Positions 7,081 through 15,199 of a DNA stretch of 17,799 nucleotides are shown piece after piece (the first letter of the stretch is position 1; each line of letters starts with the position of its first letter). A program made the position numbers and the translations under genes. The stretch is from CAYXUW01 sp964468375 (GTDB lineage: Bacteria; Planctomycetota; Phycisphaerae; Sedimentisphaerales; Anaerobacaceae): NCBI GenBank assembly GCA_964468375.1, contig CAYXUW010000046.1, forward strand, positions 1-17,799. Direction: 5' to 3'. A model generated the notes under the pieces. That model saw nothing but the letters and a program-made list of their open reading frames with translations, was not told where the DNA came from and ran no database searches.

Positions 7081-7123
7081 TTTGCATCCTTTCAAGAATA
7101 TTATTATGCACGTTTATGTGAGA

Positions 7124-7151
7124 AATATAGTTTATTGTAGGCCGTTTTCAA
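7124..7151 (-). promoter_or_regulatory. Candidate promoter for the membrane-protein gene
   Basis: On the minus strand TTGAAA (7146-7151, five of six) and TATATT (7124-7129, five of six) are separated by 16 bases. They lie about 44 bases upstream of ATG 7080, between this gene and the end of yacG. Confidence 0.55.
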
Positions 7152-7187
7152 CAAATTTTATAATATTTTATTTCAGGATATGTTGTT

Positions 7188-7382
7188 TTACGGCTCGTTT
7201 GCGGGGGTGTCGAGGGAAGCATCAGGCGGTTTGGAAATAACCTGGTAGCGGCCGTCCAGCCAGGCGCCCAAATCCACCAGTTTGCACCGTTGCGAGCAAA
7301 AGGGAAAGAGTTTCGCTTCTTCGGATTGTTTTTTAAGCGGTACCTTGACAATTTTTTTACAGATTGGACATCTGTGTTTCAT
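7188..7382 (-). CDS. yacG: YacG-type zinc protein (DNA gyrase inhibitor family)
   Basis: A 64-residue YacG-family protein. In E. coli YacG binds zinc and GyrB and inhibits gyrase. The family signature is clear: CPIC near the N terminus (5-8), then FPFCSQRCKLVDLGAWL with the second Cys pair (FCSQRC), giving a four-cysteine zinc site, and the conserved DLGxWL. The C terminus is a short Pro/Asp-rich tail as in relatives. It lies 21 bases downstream of the DksA-like gene and is probably co-transcribed with it. Family call is firm; physiological role in this organism is inferred from family. Confidence 0.93.
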   Translation of the reverse strand: MKHRCPICKKIVKVPLKKQSEEAKLFPFCSQRCKLVDLGAWLDGRYQVISKPPDASLDTPANEP

Positions 7383-7403
7383 ATTTAAGATATGAATCCG
7401 GCT

Positions 7404-7862
7404 TTATTGTTCAGGCTCTGTAACGAGTCCTTCTTCGAGCATTCGGGCGTATTCGACACAGTATCTGGCCCAGGGCTGCGCTTTTAGCCGTGCTTTTGGT
7501 ATTGGTTTGCCTGTTCCTTCGCAGATGCCGTAAGTTTTATCCTCAATGCGCTGCAGCGCATCGTCAATTTCTTTGAGCAGCTTTCTTTCGCTGTCCATCA
7601 GTCCGAGAGCGAATTCCTGTTCGTAGTTATCGGTGCCGATGTCGGCCATGTGGATTGGCATACTTGACAGGTCTCCGGCCGCATCCAGCCGGGATTTTTT
7701 GAGGACTTCGCCTTCCATTTCGCTTACGTTTGTCAGGATTTCCCTGCGTTTTTGCAGCAGCAGTTCTTTGAAACGCTCCATATCAGCGTCGGTCATACGA
7801 GATTTCTTTGCCCGAGTTGAGCTTGTTTTTTTCTTCGTTGTTTTTTTGCGTTTCTGTGCCAC
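7404..7862 (-). CDS. DksA/TraR-family regulator with degenerate zinc finger
   Basis: A 152-residue protein of the DksA/TraR/YteA type, which binds the RNA polymerase secondary channel and modulates initiation. A Lys/Arg-rich N-terminal tail (1-22) precedes a long helical coiled-coil arm (about 25-110) containing a DLSS..HMADIGTD stretch reminiscent of YteA-like members. The C-terminal finger begins YGIC. Only two of the usual four zinc ligands remain: C114 with T117, and C135 with Y138, where CxxC pairs would be expected. The predicted start is GTG 7862 with an AAAGG ribosome site about 12 bases upstream; ATG at 7796 (M23) would remove the basic tail. An extended -10 promoter lies upstream. 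It heads a two-gene unit with yacG. Confidence 0.88.
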   Translation of the reverse strand: MAQKRKKTTKKKTSSTRAKKSRMTDADMERFKELLLQKRREILTNVSEMEGEVLKKSRLDAAGDLSSMPIHMADIGTDNYEQEFALGLMDSERKLLKEIDDALQRIEDKTYGICEGTGKPIPKARLKAQPWARYCVEYARMLEEGLVTEPEQ

Positions 7863-7916
7863 TTGCTTTAATACCTTTCTTAACTAACCTGTTTTTGCGT
7901 ATATGCGAAAAGCACT

Positions 7917-7925
7917 ATTATAACA
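7917..7925 (-). promoter_or_regulatory. Extended -10 promoter for the dksA-like/yacG unit
   Basis: On the minus strand TGTTATAAT (7917-7925) is a perfect TATAAT with the TGn extension. No good -35 is seen at the usual spacing, as is common for extended -10 promoters. The start site would be about 50 bases before the GTG start codon. Confidence 0.5.
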
Positions 7926-8096
7926 TATTCAGGGTATATTCCATACAATTTTATTTATCTTATTTCATTGGTTCCGAAATCACGGCCCCAAGTTTCGAGA
8001 GTATAGTAAACGTACTTAAATTATTCAAGTTATTTGGGCGTATAGTTATAACATCTTGTTGAATAAGCAGTTATAAGACCAAGGGAAATAATTTTA

Positions 8097-8903
8097 TTAG
8101 TCGGCGTTTGTACGGGTGTCTTTTGCAAATTTGCCCAAAGGAAGGAAGAAATTTTCGCGGCCAACTTTACCTGTGAATGTTTTGACTCCGAAAACGTTTT
8201 CAATTTTCTGAGTGGAAAACACGTCTTCGGTTTTGCCGATATGGCAGCTTGTGTTTGTCCCCAGCAGCAGGGCTTCGTCGGCATACTGGATTGTGAGGTT
8301 GATATCGTGTGTTACAGCTATGATTGTTTTGCCGTGATTTAGCTGCATTTTTTTAAGCAAATCATATATGCCGACCTGATGTTTCAAATCGAGGAAGCTC
8401 GTCGGCTCGTCCAGAAGCATAACGGGCGTATTCTGAGCGAGCGCCCTTGCGATGAAAACGCGCTGCCGTTCGCCGCTGCTTAATTTTGCGAGTGTGCGTG
8501 AGGCGAACTGGGTTGTATCGGTCAGCTCAAGCGCCTCGGCTACAAATTGCTTGTCGGTTTTGCTCTCGAAGCCGAACGTGCCCAGATAAGGTGTTCTTGC
8601 CATAGACACTATCTCGGCGACGGCGAAATCAAATACGGGTATGAATTCCTGGCGAACGACGGCTATTTTTTGTGCGAGTTTTTTAGCCGAATATGATTCC
8701 ACAGGTGCCGCGTCGATTTTTATGGAGCCGGCTTTAGGTTTGAGCAGGCCGCAGAGCAGGTTTAGCAATGTTGTTTTGCCTGCTCCGTTAGGTCCTGCTA
8801 TTCCGACGAATTTTCCATGTGCCACTTCAAGGTTGAGGGCCTTTAGAATTTCTCTGGTGTTGTAAGCGAAGCTTAAATTTTCGACTTCTATTATATTGCT
8901 CAT
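8097..8903 (-). CDS. btuD: BtuD-like ABC transporter ATPase (corrinoid/iron-complex importer)
   Basis: A 268-residue ATPase of the FecE/BtuD family that powers import through the BtuC-type permease encoded just upstream. Walker A GPNGAGKT lies at 37-44, followed by a Q-loop (VVRQE), the ABC signature LSSGERQR, Walker B VMLLDEPTS, D-loop SFLDL and H-loop VTHD, all intact. The start is placed at ATG 8903, which overlaps the btuC stop in an ATGA tetranucleotide, a standard translational-coupling arrangement, rather than at the upstream TTG 8912. It is the last gene of the operon; no convincing terminator is visible in the 234 bases after it. The substrate is assigned from the BtuF-like binding protein in the same operon, not from the ATPase itself. 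Confidence 0.9.
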   Translation of the reverse strand: MSNIIEVENLSFAYNTREILKALNLEVAHGKFVGIAGPNGAGKTTLLNLLCGLLKPKAGSIKIDAAPVESYSAKKLAQKIAVVRQEFIPVFDFAVAEIVSMARTPYLGTFGFESKTDKQFVAEALELTDTTQFASRTLAKLSSGERQRVFIARALAQNTPVMLLDEPTSFLDLKHQVGIYDLLKKMQLNHGKTIIAVTHDINLTIQYADEALLLGTNTSCHIGKTEDVFSTQKIENVFGVKTFTGKVGRENFFLPLGKFAKDTRTNAD

Positions 8904-9931
8904 TTTAACCAACTGACTTTTCTGCTGTATTTTGCTAATAAGAATAAGAAAAACGGGCCTCCGGCAATAGCTGTTATTACTCCGACCGGTAGTTGAGCGG
9001 GGGCGACAATTGTTCGTGCGATTGTATCTGCAACTACAAGAAATCCGCTTCCGATTATCGCGCTGACGGGCAGCAGTTTGCGGTGGTCGGGTCCGAATAC
9101 CAGACGAACACCGTGGGGGACAATAAGGCCGACGAATCCGATAAGGCCGCTGAGACTGACCGCGATAGCGGTTATAAAAGCTGCAAGGCCGAAGGCGACT
9201 ATTTTGGTTTTTTCTGTATTAACGCCGAGGGTTTTTGCCTGTTCTTCTCCGAAGGTCAGAATGTTTAGCTTATGGCAGATACAAAATAATCCGAATATTC
9301 CCGTTAGGATGAAGGCGGCGGTGACCCGTAATACCGCAAAGCTTTTTTCTGTTATGTTACCCATAAGCCATAGAAGCGTGGAATGCACCTGGTCGCTTTT
9401 TGCTATTGAGGTGAGGAACATTATCATTGCAGAGAAAAAGGCGTTGATTACAACGCCGGCAAGCAGCAAGGTTGTTACTTGCGATTTTCCTGTGAGCCGT
9501 CCGATGTACCAAACAAGCCATACCGTTAAAGTCGCGCCGACAAATGCAAAGACCGCTATTGGTGAGCCGCCGGCGAACTGCCATGTTATCCCTGATATTA
9601 CCGCAATAATTACCCCCAAGCCCGCACCACTGGATATTCCGAGGATGTAAGGGTCTGCGAGCGGATTTCTCAAAATTGCCTGCAGCACGACACCTGAACA
9701 GGCCAGAGCTGCTCCTATTAGTGCTGCTAAAATGACCCGCGGCAGTCTAATGCCGATTAGGATTTCGTAATCAATATTTTGGCCAGGCAGTTCACCCGGT
9801 CCATCAAGCGCTTTTATCAAAGAGACCTTCTGTGTTCCTATCATAGCGCATAAACACATTACAACCGCCAGCGCTGCTGAGCAGACGAGGACTTTGATAG
9901 CCAAGTCTTTGGGTGTAAGCATTTCAGCCAT
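8900..9931 (-). CDS. btuC: BtuC-like permease (FecCD family)
   Basis: A 343-residue inner-membrane permease of the FecCD/BtuC family, whose homodimers form the translocation path. Around nine to ten hydrophobic segments span most of the protein. Family landmarks include IRLPRVILAALIGAALACSG (57-76), NPLADPYILG, the LLAGV stretch, LGVNTEK, and SGLIGFVGLIVPHGVR, whose PH marks the region that contacts the ATPase. Length is normal. The stop overlaps the btuD start by four bases, and the gene begins four bases after the stop of the PP-loop ATPase gene. Starts at M1 and at M4 are both possible; the family does not decide. Confidence 0.93.
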   Translation of the reverse strand: MAEMLTPKDLAIKVLVCSAALAVVMCLCAMIGTQKVSLIKALDGPGELPGQNIDYEILIGIRLPRVILAALIGAALACSGVVLQAILRNPLADPYILGISSGAGLGVIIAVISGITWQFAGGSPIAVFAFVGATLTVWLVWYIGRLTGKSQVTTLLLAGVVINAFFSAMIMFLTSIAKSDQVHSTLLWLMGNITEKSFAVLRVTAAFILTGIFGLFCICHKLNILTFGEEQAKTLGVNTEKTKIVAFGLAAFITAIAVSLSGLIGFVGLIVPHGVRLVFGPDHRKLLPVSAIIGSGFLVVADTIARTIVAPAQLPVGVITAIAGGPFFLFLLAKYSRKVSWLK

Positions 9932-9935
9932 AAAT

Positions 9936-10658
9936 TTATTCAGACCTCTGAGCGATATCGCAGTTAATTAGTCGGCTATCTTGAATAGGCTCCAAATCGC
10001 GATAGTAAAAGCGTTTTTCTCTCAGAACGACTTCGCCTATCTTGTGTGATATCCTCTGTCGAAATATAGGGCCGTCGTAGACGAAGGAATGGAATTCTCC
10101 ATTTTCACCACAGTGGTCAATCCCTGCCGGCAGTGCAGATAAGAACCGCTCATCGAGTTCCTTTGCCACAAATGTTCGGTCAAGAAAGTGTGAGTCGACA
10201 CAGGTGATGACCGCCCTGAAACCAAGATTTATGAAGCTTTGGGCGAGTTCGGTGGTGTCTTTCTTCCATAGAGGGAATATCGCTTTCATGCCTATCTTCG
10301 ATAGATTATTTTCCCGGTGTTCTCTTAGGTTTTCCAGAAAGATGTCCCCAAAAACTACGGAGGATACGCCAGCGGTCCGATATTTTGCCAGGACTTGCCA
10401 CATTTTGTGCTCGTACTGTTCATCAGTGGTATCTTTTGTAATGAGCACTTTTTCAATAGGCAATCCAAGAGATTCTGCCTGCATTTCGAGCAGAATTGTC
10501 CTTACGCCGTGCATACTGATTCTGTCGTAGTCCTGGATTATTGTTGTCAGCAGGGCTATTATTTGGTAGTTTTTGGTTTGCTGAAGTTTGTAAAGGGCTA
10601 ATGCGCTATCTTTGCCGCCGCTCCACGATAGTATCACTTTTTCTTTCATTTGCTCCAT
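9936..10658 (-). CDS. COG2102/Dph6-type PP-loop ATPase inside the B12-import operon
   Basis: A 240-residue ATP pyrophosphatase-fold protein. The N-type PP-loop SGGKDSALALYKL starts at about residue 13, and later conserved stretches include HGVR (50-53), VVFGDIF, EFHSFVYDGP near the C terminus and GENGE. These match the diphthine-ammonia ligase (Dph6/MJ0570) family, in which the enzyme adenylates a substrate before amidation. Bacteria do not make diphthamide, so the bacterial substrate must differ and is unknown to me. The gene lies between btuF (7 bases) and btuC (4 bases) in the same transcript, so a role linked to corrinoid uptake or remodelling, for example amide chemistry on cobinamide or cobyric acid side chains, is an attractive inference but not shown. 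Start: ATG 10658, with ATG 10649 (M4) as alternative. Confidence 0.85.
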   Translation of the reverse strand: MEQMKEKVILSWSGGKDSALALYKLQQTKNYQIIALLTTIIQDYDRISMHGVRTILLEMQAESLGLPIEKVLITKDTTDEQYEHKMWQVLAKYRTAGVSSVVFGDIFLENLREHRENNLSKIGMKAIFPLWKKDTTELAQSFINLGFRAVITCVDSHFLDRTFVAKELDERFLSALPAGIDHCGENGEFHSFVYDGPIFRQRISHKIGEVVLREKRFYYRDLEPIQDSRLINCDIAQRSE

Positions 10659-10665
10659 ACATACT

Positions 10666-11583
10666 TTACTTTATAGCGTCGCTGGTCTGTATTGGACGGT
10701 TCTGGCGCAGATAGTAAGCAATCAGGTTTACGCCTTCAGGTAATCTCGGCCCTAATCGCAATACTGTATCTGATTCTACAACATAAATCCTGTTATTTTT
10801 TACAGCCGGCAGGTTTGGCCATTTCCCCCAGAAGGCTTGAGCTGCTTGCTGTTGGTGGTCATTGTTATCCTGCCCCATGGCTGACTGGATTATCACCTCA
10901 ACTTTAGAAGTTATGATTTCCTCACTGCTAATTTGGGGAAATCGGCTGAGCGTTGGGCCGATGCAGTTTTCTCCACCAGCTAACTCTATCATTTCGTTGA
11001 TGAAAGTGTTTCTGCCTACGACCCGCAAAGGCTCAGCCTGCACTACCCATAAGACTCTGACCTTGTCCTGTAAGCTGAATTTCGACTTTAGGTTGTCAAG
11101 TTGGCTTCGTATGTTATTGATAAGCCTATCTGCATGTTGTTTATGGTCTGTTGCTGTGCCAATTTGCTCAATTGATGCGAATAAATCCTCCAACCTCTCG
11201 ATTTTCAAAGCAAGGACCTTATAGCCCATCCTCTCCAGAGTATTTGCAATTGCCTTTTGCTGCTCAGTCTGTAACGAGACCACTAGGTCCGGCTTGTGCA
11301 CTATAATCGCTTCTGTATTCGGCTGCCAGAATGTTCCCACTTTGCTTTTGCTGGCGGCATCGGGGGGATAGTCACTGTCGCTGGAGACGGCGACGATTTT
11401 TTCATCAAGGCCAAGTGCAAAAAGAATTTCGGTAAGATTGGGGGCGAGCGAAACAATCCTTGCGGGGGTGTTTGAGTAATCCGCCGGGTTAGATTTATGG
11501 ACTTTATTTATATTATGATTGACGGTTGTAAGTATAACCAGACAGGCAAGAGCGATTATCGATAAGAACCATAGTTTCCGCAT
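10666..11583 (-). CDS. btuF: BtuF-like corrinoid-binding protein
   Basis: A 305-residue extracytoplasmic binding protein of class III (periplasmic binding protein PF01497 type), the solute receptor of the ABC importer. An N-terminal hydrophobic segment (4-22) after MRK acts as signal or anchor; Cys14 follows IALA and weakly fits a lipobox, but the hydrophobic stretch continues past it. The first lobe begins RIVSLAPNLTEILFALGL, then SSDSDYPP, which strongly recalls cobalamin-binding BtuF, and KPDLVVSL. The second lobe has RVVGRNTFINEMIELAGG and ends with a LPEGVNL stretch. It lies two bases after the mutL stop. The B12 specificity is inferred from the SDYPP region and operon partners; a haem or iron-complex receptor is the alternative. 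Confidence 0.88.
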   Translation of the reverse strand: MRKLWFLSIIALACLVILTTVNHNINKVHKSNPADYSNTPARIVSLAPNLTEILFALGLDEKIVAVSSDSDYPPDAASKSKVGTFWQPNTEAIIVHKPDLVVSLQTEQQKAIANTLERMGYKVLALKIERLEDLFASIEQIGTATDHKQHADRLINNIRSQLDNLKSKFSLQDKVRVLWVVQAEPLRVVGRNTFINEMIELAGGENCIGPTLSRFPQISSEEIITSKVEVIIQSAMGQDNNDHQQQAAQAFWGKWPNLPAVKNNRIYVVESDTVLRLGPRLPEGVNLIAYYLRQNRPIQTSDAIK

Positions 11584-11585
11584 AA

Positions 11586-13385
11586 TTATGTTCGTTTAAA
11601 TTGCTTTTCCAATTCGGTTGTCAGGAATTTTATGATGGTGGGTCTGCCGTGAGGACAGCGGGCAGCTCTGTCAATTCTTTCCGCATCTGCGAGCAGTTGT
11701 TCTATTTCGTTGTTGGTGAGCTTTTGGCCGGCCTTGATTGCCGCTTTGCAGGCGGCCATGTTCAAGACCTCATCGAGCAATTCTTCTGCGTTGAGATTGA
11801 GGGCTTTATCGGTGAGCAGGTCAATTAAATCCCGGACGAAGTCAAGAGGCACCGCTTTTGCCAGGATAGTCGGGAATGCCTGTATGGCATACGTCCCGGG
11901 ACCGAACGGCGCAAGCTCTATTCCTAACTTTTCAAGCAGTTCGGTATTTGCTTCGAGCGCACTGGTCTGGGTTTCGGTTAGCGGTAAGCTTTCGGGTATA
12001 AGCAGTTTCTGCGATTCGAGGTTGCTTTTTTTTATTCGCCTGCGCAGGTCCTCGTATATTATGCGTTCGTGAAGCGCGTGCTGGTCGATAATTATAAACC
12101 CGTCCTCGGTTTCTGCGACTATGAAGCTGTTGTGTACCTGCAGGAATTGGCTTGTTCCTGCAGGCAGGGAGGGCGCGGTTCGGTTTTCAATCTGCCCGGT
12201 ATCAGGATGGAGCGGAACGACGTGCTTTTTTGGGGCAGGGGCAAATTGCTGCTGCGTTTGAACGGGCCGGTGCTTTTTTAAGAACTCGGCCATTGCGTCG
12301 GCGATTTCTTTGTTTCTGTGATGTGCGGCGTGTATACTTTTTCCACCCGCTGCAGCGGAGGATGTTGTTATCGGCAGTTTCGCCTGTGTCTGGAGATTTG
12401 TTCCCAGGAGTTTTTCGCGCAGGCAGCCGAGGATTTGTGAATGGATTAAATTGGTATTATAAAAACGCACCTCGATTTTAGTGGGATGGACGTTGACGTC
12501 GTAGTTTTCATAGGGCATTTGAATGAACAAAAAGACGACGGGGTATCTGTTCGGCTCCAGATTGCCGCGGTAGGCCTCTTTGATTGCATGCGAGATGAAT
12601 TTGTCGCGGATGAATCGGCCGTTTAGAAAGACGTACTGGAATTTATTGTTCGTTCTTGATATATCGGGCTTACCCAGTAAAGCGAAAATATTCAGGTTTT
12701 TTTCAGTGCTTTCGGTTTCGATTAAATTTTCGCTAAGTTCGGATGAGAACAGCTCGGCTATGCGCCGGCGGATGTCCTGTTTGCCGGACAGCCGATAAAG
12801 CTCTCTGCCGTTATGGTGCAGGGTCATATCCAAATCGGCGTTTGCCAGTGCGATGCGCGTGAAGTGCTCGGTGATATGTCCCATTTCTGTATTGGCGGTT
12901 TTGAGAAATTTACGTCTGGCAGGCAGCTTGTAGAAGATGTCTCTGACCTGGATTGTTGTGCCGTAATCTGCGCTGGCCGGGCTGACGTTGCTTTTATTTC
13001 CGCAGTCAATCTCAATGCAGTTCGCGCCGGCGGAATCTTTTGTCCTGCTTGTCGCTTTGACCTGCGCTACTGAGGCGATGCTTGCCAGCGCTTCGCCTCT
13101 GAAGCCGAGCGTGGATATACCAAGCAGGTCATTGCTGTTTTTTATTTTGCTTGTGGCGTGCGATTCGAATGCCGCTGCGAGGTCTTCGGCGTCCATTCCG
13201 CAGCCGTCGTCAGTAACCGAGAGTAGCTTTCTGCCGCCATCCTCGACGGAAACGGTTATTTTTGTTGCCCCGGCGTCGATGCTGTTTTCTATCAGTTCCT
13301 TTACGACGCTGGCGGGGCGTTCGATGACCTCTCCGGCCGCAATCATATTAACCATATTTTGGTCGAGGATTATGATTCGGCTCAT
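11586..13385 (-). CDS. mutL: DNA mismatch repair protein MutL with endonuclease motif
   Basis: A 599-residue MutL. The N-terminal GHKL ATPase shows ELIENSIDAGA (30-40), DDGCGM (59-64) and GFRGEALASI. A low-complexity linker rich in His/Gln/Pro follows. The C-terminal domain carries DQHALHERIIYE (434-445), the DQHA(x2)E(x4)E metal-binding endonuclease motif, plus ACKAA (about 545) and CPHGRPT (577), so it is the latent-nicking type found in bacteria without MutH. The start is placed at ATG 13385, which begins with the canonical MSRIIILD and has GGAGGA about 12 bases upstream, not at TTG 13412. It follows gpmI by 69 bases and precedes btuF by two bases, which places the corrinoid genes under the same transcript. 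Confidence 0.96.
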   Translation of the reverse strand: MSRIIILDQNMVNMIAAGEVIERPASVVKELIENSIDAGATKITVSVEDGGRKLLSVTDDGCGMDAEDLAAAFESHATSKIKNSNDLLGISTLGFRGEALASIASVAQVKATSRTKDSAGANCIEIDCGNKSNVSPASADYGTTIQVRDIFYKLPARRKFLKTANTEMGHITEHFTRIALANADLDMTLHHNGRELYRLSGKQDIRRRIAELFSSELSENLIETESTEKNLNIFALLGKPDISRTNNKFQYVFLNGRFIRDKFISHAIKEAYRGNLEPNRYPVVFLFIQMPYENYDVNVHPTKIEVRFYNTNLIHSQILGCLREKLLGTNLQTQAKLPITTSSAAAGGKSIHAAHHRNKEIADAMAEFLKKHRPVQTQQQFAPAPKKHVVPLHPDTGQIENRTAPSLPAGTSQFLQVHNSFIVAETEDGFIIIDQHALHERIIYEDLRRRIKKSNLESQKLLIPESLPLTETQTSALEANTELLEKLGIELAPFGPGTYAIQAFPTILAKAVPLDFVRDLIDLLTDKALNLNAEELLDEVLNMAACKAAIKAGQKLTNNEIEQLLADAERIDRAARCPHGRPTIIKFLTTELEKQFKRT

Positions 13386-13454
13386 TGTTTCTAATGCTCC
13401 TCCAGCGAGCAACCGAATATTAAACGCGGGGCTCTAAAGTTCCTTGTTTTATAT

Positions 13455-15023
13455 TTATTTTTCTATCAGACTCTGGCCGGTCATTTCTTCGGGTTTCGGC
13501 AGTTCCATTATTTCCAGCAGGGTAGGCCCGACATCGGCCAGCTTTCCGCCTTGCCGCAATTTTTTTCCCTTGTGGCGCTCGTCAAATACAATCAGCGGCA
13601 CGTCACCGATTGTGTGAGCAGTATGCGGATTGTCCGGGCCTCCATCTATCATTTTTTCGAAGTTTCCGTGGTCGGCTGTGATGATTGCAGCACCGCCCAT
13701 ATTTTTGACTCTGTCCAGAATTTTACCGACGCATTCGTCCACCGCTTCGGCAGCTTTTATGGCCGCTTCCAATACGCCAGTATGGCCGACCATATCCGGA
13801 TTGGCGAAGTTAATAACGATTACGTCGTATTTATTCGAATCCAGCCGCTGAAGGACTACTTCGGTGACTTCGTAGGCGGACATTTCCGGTTTTAAGTCGT
13901 AAGTTCGCACACGCGGTGACGGGACGATTTGCCTGTCCTCGCCTTTGAAAGGTTTTTCGGTGTAGTCATTGAAAAAGAAAGTAACGTGGGCATATTTTTC
14001 CGTCTCGGCGCAGCGAAATTGTTTGAGCCCCAGAGAGCTCCAGTATGCGCCTAAGATGTTTTTCATTTTCGGCGGTTTGGGAAACGCCACCGGCGCCGGT
14101 ATAGTCGCATCGTATTCGGTCATACAGACGAAATAGATATTGGGCTTGGTGGTTCTCGGAAACTCTTTAAAATTCGGTTCAACAAATGCTCGTGAAATTT
14201 CACGGGGCCTGTCTCCGCGGAAATTGAAAAATACCACGCCGTCGCCGTCCTTGATGGTTGCTACCGGCTCATTGTCTTCGTTTACAATGCAGGTCGGCTC
14301 GATAAATTCGTCCGTTACATCTTTTTCGTAGCTTTGGGCAACTGCCTTTGCGGCGCTGGCGGCTTTGAGACCTTTGCCCACTCTCATACAGTCGTAGGCC
14401 TTTTGCACGCGGTCCCATCGGCTGTCGCGGTCCATAGCATAGAATCTACCCATAACGGTTGCGATTTTACCTGTGCCTATCTCCTGTGCCTTTTTTTCGA
14501 TATCAGCTATATATCCCGCTCCGCTGTCCGGGGGAGAATCTCTGCCGTCAGTAAAAGCGTGTATGAAAACGTCTTTTATGCCGTTTCTTTTCGCCAGCTC
14601 AAGAAGGCCGTATAGATGGTCCAGCAGTGAGTGCACGCCGATGTCGCTGCAAAGTCCCATAAAGTGTATTCTTTCGTTATTATCTTTTGTGTACTTAATT
14701 AGATTCTGGAATTCTTCGTTTTCGAAGAATGAGCCGTCGCGAATGGCCCTGCTTAGTCTTACGGATTCCTGGGGGACGATTCTGCCGGCCCCAAGGTTTT
14801 GGTGTCCTACCTCGCTGTTGCCCATAGTTCCTGCCGGCAGGCCCACATCTTCACCGCTGGTGTGTATAAGCGTATTAGGAAATTCGGCCATTAGCATATC
14901 GTCGACGGGGGTATTGGCGCGCTTAACGGCGTTATATTCGTCTTCGGCGCTATTCGGATTGTAACCCCAGCCGTCGCGGATAATCAGCATGAATGGTTTG
15001 TTTTTCAGAGTTACTTTTGCCAT
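13455..15023 (-). CDS. gpmI: 2,3-bisphosphoglycerate-independent phosphoglycerate mutase
   Basis: A 522-residue cytosolic glycolytic enzyme that interconverts 3- and 2-phosphoglycerate with two metal ions and a phosphoserine intermediate. D17 in IIRDGWG and the catalytic Ser70 in GNSEVGH are present, followed by HAFTDGRDSPP, GRFYAMDRDSRWDR, FNFRGDRPRE, FANPDMVGHTG and TADHGNFE, covering both the phosphatase and transferase domains and the metal ligands. Length is normal. ATG 15023 has AAGGCGG about seven bases upstream. It is the first gene of the minus-strand series running to btuD and has a near-consensus promoter about 96 bases upstream. Confidence 0.97.
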   Translation of the reverse strand: MAKVTLKNKPFMLIIRDGWGYNPNSAEDEYNAVKRANTPVDDMLMAEFPNTLIHTSGEDVGLPAGTMGNSEVGHQNLGAGRIVPQESVRLSRAIRDGSFFENEEFQNLIKYTKDNNERIHFMGLCSDIGVHSLLDHLYGLLELAKRNGIKDVFIHAFTDGRDSPPDSGAGYIADIEKKAQEIGTGKIATVMGRFYAMDRDSRWDRVQKAYDCMRVGKGLKAASAAKAVAQSYEKDVTDEFIEPTCIVNEDNEPVATIKDGDGVVFFNFRGDRPREISRAFVEPNFKEFPRTTKPNIYFVCMTEYDATIPAPVAFPKPPKMKNILGAYWSSLGLKQFRCAETEKYAHVTFFFNDYTEKPFKGEDRQIVPSPRVRTYDLKPEMSAYEVTEVVLQRLDSNKYDVIVINFANPDMVGHTGVLEAAIKAAEAVDECVGKILDRVKNMGGAAIITADHGNFEKMIDGGPDNPHTAHTIGDVPLIVFDERHKGKKLRQGGKLADVGPTLLEIMELPKPEEMTGQSLIEK

Positions 15024-15053
15024 ATACAGCCGCCTTTCGAATAAAGCAACAGA

Positions 15054-15100
15054 GACGAGGCGGTTACCTCGTCTTTTTTAGAGCTTGACCCCGGAGGGTC
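15054..15100. other. Paired hairpins in the gpmI leader; one looks like a plus-strand terminator
   Basis: GACGAGG (15054-15060) pairs with CCTCGTC (15067-15073) over a six-base loop, and six T follow on the plus strand (15074-15079). A second hairpin GACCC-CGGA-GGGTC lies at 15087-15100. Read on the minus strand both lie in the transcribed leader of gpmI. Read on the plus strand the first is a good rho-independent terminator, which could stop antisense transcripts leaving gpmI before they reach the divergent promoter. Confidence 0.55.
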
Positions 15101-15118
15101 TCGTTAAGTTAGGCAAAT

Positions 15119-15147
15119 ATGATATAATGCTGCGTTAAATATGTCAA
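15119..15147 (-). promoter_or_regulatory. Near-consensus promoter of the gpmI-mutL-btu operon
   Basis: On the minus strand a perfect TTGACA (15142-15147) is separated by exactly 17 bases (15125-15141) from TATCAT (15119-15124), five of six matches to TATAAT. Transcription would start near 15112, giving a leader of about 88 bases with the hairpins at 15054-15100. Confidence 0.7.
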
Positions 15148-15150
15148 ACA

Positions 15151-15194
15151 TTTAGCGGAGACGGCCAAAAGCAAAAAATTTCCGTGCCGCTAAA
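15151..15194. repeat. Inverted repeat between the divergent promoters, operator-like
   Basis: TTTAGCGG (15151-15158) and CCGCTAAA (15187-15194) form a perfect 8-bp inverted repeat around a 28-base A-rich centre. It lies just upstream of both -35 boxes, and those boxes (TGTCAA and TTGACA) continue the dyad outwards. It is suited to a regulator acting on both promoters; no regulator is identified. Confidence 0.5.
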
Positions 15195-15199
15195 AGTTT

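Noticed and set aside
8046..8076. TTATAAC/GTTATAA inverted repeat after btuD as operon terminator
   Set aside because: Only seven AT-rich pairs with a 17-base loop and no T tract on the minus strand; too weak to call.
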